NCBI GenBank assembly: GCA_030640585.1
Contig: DAOWIZ010000026.1
Span: forward strand, 1-38,058
Reading direction: 5' to 3'
Length of the DNA: 38,058 nucleotides
DNA from: Thermoplasmata archaeon
GTDB taxonomy: Archaea; Thermoplasmatota; E2; DHVEG-1
Shown here in pieces: positions 23,353 to 31,926 of the stretch. The notes below the pieces were generated by a model. The model was given only the letters and a program-made list of their open reading frames with translations. It ran no database searches and had not been told where the DNA came from. The position numbers and the translations under genes were made by a program. The stretch's first letter is position 1; every line of letters begins with the position of its first letter.

Positions 23353-24192
23353 GTGAAAGTCGAAGAAGTAATGTCACAGGAATTAATTGTAGGATATGTC
23401 CCAGGAACAGTAAAAGACGCTCTTGGGATTCTTGCAAAACATAATGTTTCAGGTATGCCAATTCTAAAAAAAGATACTAGACAGTTAGCTGGCGTTCTAA
23501 CAAGAACTGACATATTTAAAAACCATGATGAAGAACAACTTGCTCTTATAATGAGTAAAGAGTATCACTGTGTTGACAAAGATCAGGATATAAAAGATGC
23601 TGCTGAGTTACTTTACAAACATCGCATACATGGCCTACCAGTTATCAACAATCGTAAAAACCTAGTTGGAATTATAAGCCCTACAGACATAATTAAGACT
23701 TATACCAAGGAGCAAAACGATCATGTTGAAAAATATTATACAAATCTTGCCGTACCGGTTTACCAGGATACTCCCCTAAATATTGTAATGGAAATAATTA
23801 ATATAACACATGAAAACGCACTGCCTGTTTTAGATGATGAAGGAAAATTAACAGGTATTGTCACAGATGGCGACCTTTTCAAACTAAGCCATATCCGTGA
23901 AAGTGTATCTCATTCAGATATGGGAATGGGTGGTGATGGGGATGAATGGACATGGGAAGGAATACGTGATACCGTACGATTACATTACTCCACTTCCGAG
24001 GTAACATTGCCTACAGTGCCCGTTAAAGAAGTCATGATAAAAGATGTAGTAAAAGCATTCCGTAATACTTCTGTTATTGAGACTTCAAAAAGAATGGTTA
24101 AAAACAATATCAGCCATATCCCTATTGTAAATTCAGATGAAAAACTCATAGGAATGGTCACAGATATTGACCTGTTAGCCTGTATACTTTAA
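23353..24192 (+). CDS. Protein with four CBS domains
   Basis: A 279-residue protein made of two CBS (Bateman) pairs. The CBS repeats lie at about 1-58 (VEEVMSQELIVGYVPGTVKD ... AGVLTRTDIF), 66-124 (VDKDQDIKDAAELLYKHRIH ... VGIISPTDII), 133-185 (DTPLNIVMEI ... TGIVTDGDLF) and 222-279 (VKEVMIKDVVKAFRNTSVIE ... IGMVTDIDLL). Between the third and fourth is a 35-residue insert with a Gly/Asp-rich SDMGMGGDGDEWTWEG. CBS pairs bind adenine nucleotides or SAM and act as energy or metabolite sensors. The start is GTG 23353 with AGAGGGAT upstream. There is no effector domain, so it likely regulates a partner, perhaps the preceding amidohydrolase. Confidence 0.9.
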   Translation: MKVEEVMSQELIVGYVPGTVKDALGILAKHNVSGMPILKKDTRQLAGVLTRTDIFKNHDEEQLALIMSKEYHCVDKDQDIKDAAELLYKHRIHGLPVINNRKNLVGIISPTDIIKTYTKEQNDHVEKYYTNLAVPVYQDTPLNIVMEIINITHENALPVLDDEGKLTGIVTDGDLFKLSHIRESVSHSDMGMGGDGDEWTWEGIRDTVRLHYSTSEVTLPTVPVKEVMIKDVVKAFRNTSVIETSKRMVKNNISHIPIVNSDEKLIGMVTDIDLLACIL

Positions 24193-24252
24193 ATCCCATA
24201 ACTTTATTACTTTTTTAAAACAAAATAATAAATAATTTGGAGATTTTAGTTT

Positions 24253-25905
24253 ATGCCTCAAGATATCTATGATAAAGTAATGATGCTAGCCAAAAGAAGA
24301 GGATTCATCTATCCATCTTTTGAAATATATGGAGGATGCGCTGGTTTCTATGACTATGGGCCACTTGGTTCAAGACTTAAACAAAACCTGGAAAACCTCT
24401 GGAGAAGTTTTTATCTATTGAAAGATAACTGTGTTGAAATAAGTACACCAACTATTACACTTTTTGAGGTTTTAAAAGCATCAGGACATGTAGATGAGTT
24501 TACCGACCTCACTGTTGATTGTAAAAAATGTAAACAATCTTACAAGGTTGAAGGAATTATAGGCGAAGGTATCAGTGTTGAAAAAGCCATAAAAAATAAT
24601 AAAGTAAAATGCCCAACATGCAAAACTATTCTGAAAAACCCATATAATGTTAACCTTATGTTTTCTACAAAAATTGGTATAGGTCAAAGCCGGGATGCAT
24701 TCCTACGCCCTGAAACTGCTCAAGGAATATTTACAGATTTCCATCTCCTGTATCGCCATGCAAGAGAGAAATTACCATTTGGAGTAGTACAAATTGGTAA
24801 AGGATATCGTAATGAGGTTTCACCACGTCAAGGAATAATTAGACTTCGTGAGTTTTCAATGGCTGAGGCTGAAATTTTTTTTGACCCAAATGATAAAACT
24901 CATCCAAATTTTAAAGATGTAAAAGACGAAGTGTTATTTCTTTTTGATAACGAAAAAGAAATGGAAATAACTCTTGAAAAAGCAGTACAAACTGGTGTGA
25001 TTAACAACCAGGCACTTGCATATTATATGTATCTCACTCAAGAGTTTCTAATGACAGCGGGGATAAATCCTGAGAAGTTTCGTTTCAGAAAACATAGCGA
25101 TGATGAACTAGCCCATTATGCTGTTGAATGCTGGGATGCAGAACTCTTCAGTGAGCGTTTTGGTTGGATAGAATGCGTTGGTATTGCGGATCGTTCAGCA
25201 TATGATTTAATCTCACATATGGAGTCAACTGGTACAGATATGTATGCGTTGAGAAAATATGATGAACCAAAAATTGTAGATGTTAAAAAAATTGTTCCAG
25301 ATATGGGAAAACTTGGTCCTCTTTTCAAAGATAAAGCAGGAAAAATTAAAACACTTCTTGAAAACATGGATGTAAAAGACAACGAGAAAATATTTGTTGA
25401 TATTGATGGTAAAACAGTTGAGGTGCCAAGCAATTGTTATAAAATAGTTGAAACAAAAGAAAAACAAATTGGTGAAAAATTTGTCCCACATGTCATAGAA
25501 CCATCATATGGTATTGACCGGATATTATATTGCATACTTGAGCAGAACTATGCTGAGGTTAAGAAAAAAGATGAAGAATATCGTCTTCTGAAACTTAAAC
25601 CAGAAATTGCCCCTATTAAAGTTGGTGTATTCCCGCTTGTTAGCGATGAACGTCTTGTTAAAATAGCAAAAATAGTTGATAAGAATTTGAGAAACGCAGG
25701 CATTGCTACCTATTATGATGAAGGAGGAACAATTGGTAGGCGTTATGCACGTATGGATGAAATAGGAACACCTTTCTGCGTAACCATTGATCATGACACG
25801 CTTAAAGATAAATCTGTCACAATCCGTGATCGTGATACAACAAAACAGGATAGGGAAAAAATAGAAGATATAATTCGGCACATAAAAAATAAAATCTCTT
25901 GTTAA
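24253..25905 (+). CDS. glyS: Glycyl-tRNA synthetase, archaeal/eukaryotic alpha2 type
   Basis: A 550-residue class II synthetase charging tRNA-Gly. The N-terminal MLAKRRGFIYPSFEIYGGCA and YDYGPLGSRLKQNL are diagnostic for this dimeric family. A zinc-binding insertion holds two CxxC pairs (VDCKKCKQSY and VKCPTCKTIL, about residues 90-120). Motif 2 is IGKGYRNEVSPRQGIIRLRE, with FSMAEAEIFF; motif 3 is EPSYGIDRILYCILEQ. The C-terminal anticodon-binding domain starts around 455 (IAPIKVGVFPL) and includes YDEGGTIGRRYARMDEIGTP. The length is typical for archaea. TTGGAGAT ahead of ATG 24253 is the ribosome site. It is convergent with the aminotransferase gene (12-nt gap). The symbol is used in the archaeal annotation sense. 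Confidence 0.95.
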   Translation: MPQDIYDKVMMLAKRRGFIYPSFEIYGGCAGFYDYGPLGSRLKQNLENLWRSFYLLKDNCVEISTPTITLFEVLKASGHVDEFTDLTVDCKKCKQSYKVEGIIGEGISVEKAIKNNKVKCPTCKTILKNPYNVNLMFSTKIGIGQSRDAFLRPETAQGIFTDFHLLYRHAREKLPFGVVQIGKGYRNEVSPRQGIIRLREFSMAEAEIFFDPNDKTHPNFKDVKDEVLFLFDNEKEMEITLEKAVQTGVINNQALAYYMYLTQEFLMTAGINPEKFRFRKHSDDELAHYAVECWDAELFSERFGWIECVGIADRSAYDLISHMESTGTDMYALRKYDEPKIVDVKKIVPDMGKLGPLFKDKAGKIKTLLENMDVKDNEKIFVDIDGKTVEVPSNCYKIVETKEKQIGEKFVPHVIEPSYGIDRILYCILEQNYAEVKKKDEEYRLLKLKPEIAPIKVGVFPLVSDERLVKIAKIVDKNLRNAGIATYYDEGGTIGRRYARMDEIGTPFCVTIDHDTLKDKSVTIRDRDTTKQDREKIEDIIRHIKNKISC

Positions 25906-25917
25906 AAAAGAAGGAAA

Positions 25918-27246
25918 TTAAGATGTTTTTAGTGCTTCATCTATTGTTTCAAGTGCTTTATTGATTTCTTTTTCAGATATTATTAATGGCGGACGGAAAC
26001 GTATAGTTTTTTCACCACATCCAACAATTATTACATCTTTTGCATATATCTTGTTTTTTAGTTCATCTCTCTTCTCAGGGCTTTCACAGTCAAATGCACA
26101 CATAAGACCTAGTCCGCGGGCATTTGAAATTTTATCTGAGTGTTTCTCAGCAAGTTCAACAAGTCCTTCAAGTAGATATTTTCCTTGTATTTCTGCGTTT
26201 TTAACAAGTTTTTCCTCTTCAATTACCTCTAGATATTTTTGACAACGTACCATGTCAACAAGGTTTCCACCCCAAGTTGAGTTAAGACGGCTTGAAACAT
26301 TGAAAACGTTATCTTTTATTTCATCAACACGTTTTCCAACCATCATGCCACAAACCTGGGTTTTCTTACCAAAAGCAAGCATATCAGGTTTAATATCATA
26401 GTGTTCATGAGCCCACATTTTACCTGTGAGGCCCACGCCGGTTTGTATCTCATCAAGTATAAACATCATTTCATGTTCGTTGCAAAGTCGTCTAAGTTCC
26501 AAAAAGAACTCTTTTCTAAAATGATTATCTCCACCTTCTCCTTGTATGGGTTCAATAATTAATGCTGCTATATCATCAGGGTTATTGTTTACAGCTTTTT
26601 CAATTTCAGATATTGCCTGTTTCTCAACTGCTCTAACTTCAGATAAATTTTTGGAATTAAGTGGGAATGTAACTTTTGGATTTATTATACGTGGCCAATC
26701 AAACTTTGGGAAATATTTTATTTTATCAAGGTTAAAAGTGTTTGTCATAGAAAGAGTATAACCGGTTCGCCCATGAAATGCTTCTTTAAAATGTATAACC
26801 TGTGTACCAAGTTTTTCACTTTTACCTTTTGCAATGTTTTTACGTACTTTCCAGTCAAAAGCTGTCTTAAGAGCATTTTCTATACCAAGTGCTCCACCGC
26901 TTACAAAAAACAAATGCGGCAAATAGTTTGGTACCACGTGTTTTGCAAAACTATCTACAAACTCAGCCATCTCTGCTGTATAAATATCACTATTTGTAGG
27001 TTTGTTAACTGCTATTTCACCAAGTTTTTTAATGTATTCTGGGTTGTTTAGTGCTGGGTGGTTACATCCAATTGGAGCTGAAGCAAAAAACGAGAAACAA
27101 TCAAGCATGTATCTTCCTGTTCTAGAATTATATATTTGACATCCATGGCTTTTCTGTAGGTCTAATACAAGAGCAAAACCATCGGTTAAAATATGCTTAC
27201 TTAATGTTTCATGGACTTTTTTTGGATCAACGGACATGATACGCAT
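25918..27246 (-). CDS. lat: L-lysine 6-aminotransferase (lysine epsilon-aminotransferase)
   Basis: A 442-residue class III PLP aminotransferase that moves the epsilon-amino group of lysine to 2-oxoglutarate, giving alpha-aminoadipate semialdehyde, which cyclises to piperideine-6-carboxylate. Family signatures: FALVLDLQKSHGCQIYNSRT, CFSFFASAPIGCNHPALNNP, FFVSGGALGIENALKTAFDW, FKEAFHGRTGYTLSMTNT, FILDEIQTGVGLTGKMWAHE and AFGKKTQVCGMMVG, with the PLP lysine at 294/295. The 'FASAPIGCNHP' and 'AFGKKTQVCG' strings separate Lat from ornithine or GABA aminotransferases. ATG 27246 is 50 nt after a TATA box (CATTTTATAACC, about 27293-27304). It lies within 10 kb of two other enzymes that make or use the same semialdehyde. 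Confidence 0.93.
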   Translation of the reverse strand: MRIMSVDPKKVHETLSKHILTDGFALVLDLQKSHGCQIYNSRTGRYMLDCFSFFASAPIGCNHPALNNPEYIKKLGEIAVNKPTNSDIYTAEMAEFVDSFAKHVVPNYLPHLFFVSGGALGIENALKTAFDWKVRKNIAKGKSEKLGTQVIHFKEAFHGRTGYTLSMTNTFNLDKIKYFPKFDWPRIINPKVTFPLNSKNLSEVRAVEKQAISEIEKAVNNNPDDIAALIIEPIQGEGGDNHFRKEFFLELRRLCNEHEMMFILDEIQTGVGLTGKMWAHEHYDIKPDMLAFGKKTQVCGMMVGKRVDEIKDNVFNVSSRLNSTWGGNLVDMVRCQKYLEVIEEEKLVKNAEIQGKYLLEGLVELAEKHSDKISNARGLGLMCAFDCESPEKRDELKNKIYAKDVIIVGCGEKTIRFRPPLIISEKEINKALETIDEALKTS

Positions 27247-27334
27247 TCCCCTATAAAATCTGGCGTTTACTTGTTAGAGCGGTATTGTTATTGGTTATAA
27301 AATGGTATCGATGGATCTTCAATAATAAAAAATA

Positions 27335-27388
27335 GAGAGAGGGGCCCAAGAAGAGGGAGAATGGATGAGATGCCGAAACCCCTCCCTC
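27335..27388 (-). terminator. Hairpin terminator of the beta-propeller gene
   Basis: On the minus strand GAGGGAGGGG pairs with CCCCTCTCTC (one G-T wobble) around a loop of about 34 nt, followed by ATTTTTTATTATTG. It begins about 20 nt after the stop of the beta-propeller gene. The large GC-rich stem stands out in this AT-rich sequence, and the loop (TTTCGGCATC...) could form further structure. Confidence 0.55.
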
Positions 27389-27409
27389 ATATCTTACATG
27401 CTAGTTTGT

Positions 27410-29584
27410 TCAACTTAATTTTACGCTATTAATTTCACTGAGATCACTGAGACTGTTCATTTTTATCATGTTATTTGAAATGGTATATAGAACGCTATCA
27501 ATGTAGAGTGAACGTGTGATATCATATGAAGAACAATAGTGGTAACGTCTATAGTTGTTTGTCTCCGTGGTTTCTTCCATGTCTCTGTGCGTTATTCTTC
27601 CTTGAAAGTCAAAGCCATCTTCAAGTGAGAGTTTGTATACATATGCTCCTTGGAATGTAAAATCAGCATATCTTTTGCCACCATCCTTGAATTCATATAG
27701 ACTGATTGGTAAGACTAGTAGTTCTTTTTCCCTGTCAAACAACAGTGCTTTATGGTTGTTTAACACAGGTGTACTGGTTCCACGATCCCCTATTATGACT
27801 TTTGCGACTTCTTTTGGGTTCTCTGGATCACTAACGTCAAATAAAGCAATTTTTACTCCTAGTATAGCTGTGTAATATACTGCATCTTCTGAATGGATTT
27901 TATCAGCATCTATTGTCTCATCAGCATCTTTTCCTATGCCTATGATATGGGTTTCATCATATGGATGAAGATAATCAGAGTATCCTGGTATTTTTAGTTC
28001 ACCTAGTATCTCAGGATCATATAGATTAGAGAGATCAAGGACAAAGAATGGATCAACGTTTTTGAATGTTACAAGATATGCACGGTCGCCCATGAATCTT
28101 GCTGATTTCATGTTTTCACCAGGTGCTATGTTTTCTACTTCACCAACGATGTCTAGTTTTTCATCAAGAATATAGACATTGGTACATTTTTTGATGTTAC
28201 TCTGCCAGTATCCATCTGTCTGTGCGGCTACTCTTAAAAATCCATTATGTTCATCTAGTGAAAACTGGTTGAGTACCCGGCCAGGGGTGCTGCCATTGCA
28301 CATATATTCTATATTTCCAGCGTTTACTGCTATTTTATGAATTACAGTTCTATGTATTCTTTTTTGAATTTCTATTTGTATATCATTTCTTTGTTGTTCA
28401 TCAAGGGTTTCATAGAAACTATTTAGAATCCATTGTACAACTTGTTGTTTGTTGTAATCTTGTATGTCAAAACCACGAGCGTTTAAAATATCTTCTTTAA
28501 CGTCATCTGGGAGTATTGGGAAAACAACTTCATCTATGATTTGCTGCATAACATGATAATCATTGTAGTTTGTCTGATAAGTAATATATATATTATTTTT
28601 TGAAACATACATGTTTTGACTGTTTCCAAGAGTGAATATTTTGTCAACAACTTCTTCATCGGTATCTTTTACATTTATTGATACAACATGTGTAAGTGTG
28701 TAGCTACTTGATGGTACATCAATGCAGCAGAGATTAGAAAGAGGAATTTCTTTTACAACGCCATCGATGGATATCAAAGGAACAATGGTATCATCAGTTT
28801 CATAACAATCACGTATGGAATAAGAGTATTGATTTGTTATAATATATACATAGTCCCCTATCATACGTGCGTTGAAATAATTACCAGCAACAACAATGTC
28901 TTTTTCAAGAACAGGTTCATTTCTATCACTTAGATCATAGATTTTGATATAGGTATTTGAAGAATCAAACCAAGGATTTGGTAAACCAATATCTTCTTTT
29001 TCGTTACATACAAAATAACTATATGAGCCGAAAACAACTAGTTTATCACCATTGATGAAAATGTTACTAATTGAATGACCTATGGTTATTGTTGATAGAA
29101 CCTCTGCATCCTCTGCAGGGTATGCTTTAATAATATAGACTTTCTGATTATCTACAATGTATAGATATTTTCCATCTGTTTTAACCATATCTGGCTCGTC
29201 AACACCTTCAACTTGTATATTTGTCTCAGAGAACTCAACTTTTTTACCACCAAATCCAACATTTAATACTTCACCTTCAGCAAAGCCATCATCCATATCA
29301 ATTGCTATCATTGGTTCCATGGCCCATGGGTGGCTATTTTCCCTATAGCGCAGATTTGTAGATGAACAATTATGTAAAAAACTTGTAAAATCCTCATAAG
29401 AAGAAAAATCTACTAATCCATATGTATAAGAATTAGGATCACGTGATGAGGATGACCACGTAAAGGGATTGTTATTTGTGTTACCAGTTACAACAGGCTG
29501 AATTTGTACTGCACATCCAAAGCTTACAATTATTATAATTCCAACTAGCATTATTCCGCTGAGTTTCATTTTTTTACTTACCAT
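27410..29584 (-). CDS. Secreted beta-propeller-domain lipoprotein
   Basis: A 724-residue exported protein. The N-terminus has a positive KK-MK start, a hydrophobic segment LSGIMLVGIIIIVSFGCAVQ and a lipobox-like SFGC, so lipid anchoring or signal cleavage there is likely. The rest is the archaeal/bacterial 'C-terminal beta-propeller' family (Beta_propel): IQVEGVDEPDMVKTDGKYLY marks its beginning, followed by repeated strand units such as YIKIYDLSDRNEPVLEKDIV, FVLDLSNLYDPEILGELKIP, ARFMGDRAYLVTFKNVDPFF and VALFDVSDPENPKEVAKV-like sequences. It acts outside the cytoplasm, probably in binding; its partner is unknown. ATG 29584 is chosen over GTG 29593; GTGAT lies five bases before it. A TATA box at 29632-29644 gives a leader of about 27 nt. 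Confidence 0.85.
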   Translation of the reverse strand: MVSKKMKLSGIMLVGIIIIVSFGCAVQIQPVVTGNTNNNPFTWSSSSRDPNSYTYGLVDFSSYEDFTSFLHNCSSTNLRYRENSHPWAMEPMIAIDMDDGFAEGEVLNVGFGGKKVEFSETNIQVEGVDEPDMVKTDGKYLYIVDNQKVYIIKAYPAEDAEVLSTITIGHSISNIFINGDKLVVFGSYSYFVCNEKEDIGLPNPWFDSSNTYIKIYDLSDRNEPVLEKDIVVAGNYFNARMIGDYVYIITNQYSYSIRDCYETDDTIVPLISIDGVVKEIPLSNLCCIDVPSSSYTLTHVVSINVKDTDEEVVDKIFTLGNSQNMYVSKNNIYITYQTNYNDYHVMQQIIDEVVFPILPDDVKEDILNARGFDIQDYNKQQVVQWILNSFYETLDEQQRNDIQIEIQKRIHRTVIHKIAVNAGNIEYMCNGSTPGRVLNQFSLDEHNGFLRVAAQTDGYWQSNIKKCTNVYILDEKLDIVGEVENIAPGENMKSARFMGDRAYLVTFKNVDPFFVLDLSNLYDPEILGELKIPGYSDYLHPYDETHIIGIGKDADETIDADKIHSEDAVYYTAILGVKIALFDVSDPENPKEVAKVIIGDRGTSTPVLNNHKALLFDREKELLVLPISLYEFKDGGKRYADFTFQGAYVYKLSLEDGFDFQGRITHRDMEETTETNNYRRYHYCSSYDITRSLYIDSVLYTISNNMIKMNSLSDLSEINSVKLS

Positions 29585-29631
29585 ATTTATCACACTTTAA
29601 TTTTGTTTGTACCATGAATTATATCTATCAT

Positions 29632-29644
29632 GGTTTATATATGG
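29632..29644 (-). promoter_or_regulatory. TATA box of the beta-propeller gene
   Basis: CCATATATAAACC on the minus strand, centred about 54 nt before the ATG at 29584, giving a predicted leader of about 27 nt that contains GTGAT. Confidence 0.45.
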
Positions 29645-29741
29645 TCGGAAAACGTTTGGGAAAAACCAAACAACCACTCCTTATACAAATACAAAAAATT
29701 CAGAAGAAAATAATATTAAATAAAGAAAAATAAGGATGAGA

Positions 29742-31067
29742 TTACAAAGTTTCTGTTTTCTCATCAAACTTGATATTCATTTCTTCAAGTTCATCAAGAA
29801 TAGGGTTATATATCTCTGGAACAACTGGTATGTATACACCTTTCAGATTTATTTTTTCCTCAAGAATCATCTTTACAGCTATTGCTGCAGGTATCGATAC
29901 TGTTCGTGCAACTGATGAGTCATCATTCGGTATTCCATAGTCAACAAGTGTTGATGTTATGTATTCTTTTTTATTAGGGTATTCTGCAACAAATTCATGA
30001 TGCATTACTATCATATCTCGTTCATCACTACCAAGTGCCATCTTTTTTAATGTAATTACGTTTAGATAATCAAGTGGGTTATCCTGATCTTCCGGTAGTG
30101 GTATATCACTGAAAAGTCCTAGCCATCCAAGACGTTTAATGACAGTTGAATAAGTTTCTAAGTCAAGGTATTTTGCTGTTGCTTTTTCAAGGTCATCATC
30201 GGGTTTTGCATCGATTAAACATCGAGTCATATCGGCATAAGTTTTACCAGAAAAACCATCAACGGGTTTATCATTTAACCAGCCTAGTGCTACAATTTTT
30301 CTCATTGTTTCACACCAACCAGTCATCCTAAAAGTACCTCGATATACAGTTTGTGCATCTTTCAAACCATAGATATCTTTGTATGGTACACTATTACGAT
30401 TTGGATAGTTTTCAAAACTTCCAACACCAGGTACATCCTGAATATAGTAGTTTTCAAATAGTTGTTCACCAGGATAATTTTTTTCTTTTCCATCTTCAAG
30501 CCAACGTGACGGGTTTTTTGATGCAAGTAATACGCCTCGTGGAGCCCATGAAAACTTGTAGCCAAAAGGATTATTATTTGCCTCATGAGATGGTAGTGCA
30601 CCTGTTGATGATTTAAAACTAACGATTTTTCCACCTTTTTCAGCAACATCATGAATGACTCTCATTGCACTCATATGATCAATTCCAGGGTCCAATCCAG
30701 ATTCATTAAGAATTAGTATACCTGCATTTTTTGCTTCATCATCTAGTGCTTTCATCTCATCGCTAACATAAGAAGTGGTTACCATCTGTTTTTTATGTTT
30801 AATACATAGTTTTGCAACCTTTACATGAAAAGTATAAGGTAGTAAACTAACTGTTAAATCTGACTCAGAGACAAGTTTTTCTAAAAGATTTTCATCTGAG
30901 ACATCCAATGCTATCGCTGTTCCATTTGGATGTCCATCTATTATTTTTTCTGCTTTGCTAACAGTTCTACTCGCCATTGTTACATGGTAATCTGTTTTAT
31001 CAAAAAGGTATCTAACCATTGGTCTTGATATCATGCCAGCTCCAAGAATAAGTACTTTTTTTGTCAT
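29742..31067 (-). CDS. Saccharopine dehydrogenase (L-glutamate-forming), LYS9 type
   Basis: A 441-residue NAD(P)-dependent enzyme that interconverts saccharopine and alpha-aminoadipate semialdehyde plus glutamate. The Rossmann motif is KVLILGAGMISRPMVRYL. Strong resemblance to fungal LYS9 is seen throughout: VSLLPYTFHVKVAKLCI, NESGLDPGIDHMSAMRVI, NNPFGYKFSWAPRGVLLASK, YPNRNSVPYKDIYGLKDAQT, VYRGTFRMTGW, RLGWLGLFSDIPLP, SDERDMIVMHHEF and STLVDYGIPNDDSSVARTV. The length equals LYS9. ATG 31067 has GGGGTGA ten bases upstream and a TATA box (TTTTTATAGAC) about 55 nt upstream. With Lat and lysine dehydrogenase nearby it most likely works in lysine breakdown; a biosynthetic use is not excluded. A eukaryote-like LYS9 in an archaeon suggests transfer or shared ancestry. 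Confidence 0.9.
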   Translation of the reverse strand: MTKKVLILGAGMISRPMVRYLFDKTDYHVTMASRTVSKAEKIIDGHPNGTAIALDVSDENLLEKLVSESDLTVSLLPYTFHVKVAKLCIKHKKQMVTTSYVSDEMKALDDEAKNAGILILNESGLDPGIDHMSAMRVIHDVAEKGGKIVSFKSSTGALPSHEANNNPFGYKFSWAPRGVLLASKNPSRWLEDGKEKNYPGEQLFENYYIQDVPGVGSFENYPNRNSVPYKDIYGLKDAQTVYRGTFRMTGWCETMRKIVALGWLNDKPVDGFSGKTYADMTRCLIDAKPDDDLEKATAKYLDLETYSTVIKRLGWLGLFSDIPLPEDQDNPLDYLNVITLKKMALGSDERDMIVMHHEFVAEYPNKKEYITSTLVDYGIPNDDSSVARTVSIPAAIAVKMILEEKINLKGVYIPVVPEIYNPILDELEEMNIKFDEKTETL

Positions 31068-31180
31068 ATTTTAGTTTCACCCCAGATACGTTAGTTGTTA
31101 TGTGGGCGAAACAAAAATGTCTATAAAAATTTGTTGATACAAATACATCATTCATAATATAGTTTTATTGGGATTGGTGA

Positions 31181-31285
31181 TGGGTCTGGATTTTGAAAAA
31201 CAGGAGAATTGGTGAATTATCCTAAAATTTTTTTGTTATATTGTATGTTATATTTACCCAGACCCAGATTTTTTATTTTTAGGAT
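31181..31285. other. Two crossing inverted repeats, possible pseudoknot RNA
   Basis: TGGGTCTGG (31181-31189) is the exact reverse complement of CCAGACCCA (31258-31266), and ATCCTAAAA (31219-31227) is the exact reverse complement of TTTTAGGAT (31277-31285). The order A-B-A'-B' means that, as RNA, both 9-bp helices would form a pseudoknot. It lies in non-coding sequence. The strand of any transcript is unknown. Confidence 0.5.
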
Positions 31286-31312
31286 GGATCGGAAAAAGTG
31301 ACATGTTTTATG

Positions 31313-31361
31313 ATATTTAAGGGTGTCCTGTTAAAATGTCAAAATGACAAAATGTCAATTT
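31313..31361 (+). repeat. TATA + TGTTAA motif, copy B
   Basis: ATATTTAA (31313-31320) is followed 16 nt later (start to start) by TGTTAAAATGTCAAAATGA (31329-31347), identical to copies A and C, and then CAAAATGTCAATTT. Here TGTCA-AAA-TGACA-AAA-TGTCA gives two overlapping 5-3-5 palindromes. In minus-strand terms it lies about 55 nt after the response-regulator stop. Confidence 0.55.
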
Positions 31362-31402
31362 TATAGAAATATTTGAAAAAAATTAGAGAGGCAGGTAATT
31401 TT

Positions 31403-31792
31403 TTAATTGTTTCTTGCTATGAGAAAATTATAACTTTTTTCTACACTCTGAATTAACTCTTTTATGTCAAGAGGTTTTGCCAGGTAATCATATACATATG
31501 AACCAATCGTGCCCATGACATTGTGATTTTTTGTTCCTTTACCAGTGATGATGCTTATTGCAACGTTTTTAATGTATCCTCTGTCTACTATTTCTTTTAT
31601 TGTCGTCCATCCATCCATTTCTGGCATCATAAGATCCATTAATATTACTCCCTCAAAGCCTTTTTCCATTTCTTTTAGACATTCAAATCCATTGCTAACT
31701 GTTACTACATCATATCTTTGATATTCAAGCACTGTTTTTAAAGAGGATAAAATATCAGGTTCATCATCAACAATCATTACTCTTTTATCCAT
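31403..31792 (-). CDS. Stand-alone response regulator receiver protein
   Basis: A 129-residue single receiver domain (CheY/Spo0F-like). Visible: the acidic pair Asp9-Asp10 in IVDDEPD, the phospho-acceptor Asp53 in MDLMMPEMDGW, Thr83 in ISIITGKGT and Lys106 in YLAKPLD. There is no output domain, so it works by protein contact or in a phosphorelay. No histidine kinase is in the window. ATG 31792 with GGAAGGT just before it is preferred to GTG 31804. A TATA box (TTTTATATA on the minus strand) is at 31857-31865, and a TGTTAA-family motif lies directly beyond it; another copy follows the gene, so the gene is bracketed by the motif. Confidence 0.93.
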   Translation of the reverse strand: MDKRVMIVDDEPDILSSLKTVLEYQRYDVVTVSNGFECLKEMEKGFEGVILMDLMMPEMDGWTTIKEIVDRGYIKNVAISIITGKGTKNHNVMGTIGSYVYDYLAKPLDIKELIQSVEKSYNFLIARNN

Positions 31793-31856
31793 TTTACCTT
31801 CCACCTTGCCAAAACATATTGCTACATTATGACATGATAGTATTTGTCGATTATGG

Positions 31857-31890
31857 TATATAAAACTAATCTGTTAAAATGTCAAAATGA
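31857..31890 (+). repeat. TATA + TGTTAA motif, copy C
   Basis: TATATAAA (31857-31864) is followed 15 nt later (start to start) by TGTTAAAATGTCAAAATGA (31872-31890). Because TATATAAA also reads as a TATA box on the minus strand, this copy sits immediately upstream of the response-regulator promoter there, where an activator or repressor could bind. Confidence 0.55.
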
Positions 31891-31893
31891 AAA

Positions 31894-31926
31894 AATAAAA
31901 AATGAGAGTTATAACACATTTTTATT
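31894..31926 (-). terminator. Hairpin terminator of the phosphoserine aminotransferase gene
   Basis: On the minus strand AATAAAAATG and CATTTTTTATT flank a 12-nt loop (one bulged base), followed by a T-run TTTTT. It overlaps the stop codon of the aminotransferase gene and ends next to motif copy C. Confidence 0.4.

Larger units (their letters stand above)
31068..31402. other. 335-nt intergenic region with crossing inverted repeats and motif copy B
   Basis: It holds the promoter and leader of the saccharopine dehydrogenase gene (31068-31130, minus), a pair of crossing inverted repeats (31181-31285), the TATA + TGTTAA motif copy B (31313-31347) and a short T-rich trailer of the response-regulator gene. 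An 11-codon frame from ATG 31179 exists but has no supporting ribosome site. No protein gene is seen. Confidence 0.6.

Noticed and set aside
27335-27388. GC-rich hairpin as a tRNA gene
   Set aside because: No cloverleaf, T-loop (GTTC) or anticodon arm can be drawn; it is a single long stem followed by a T-run on the minus strand.
31179-31214. 11-codon frame MGLDFEKQENW as a leader peptide
   Set aside because: It has no ribosome site at the right distance, and the next plus-strand gene is not downstream; it overlaps the inverted-repeat structure.
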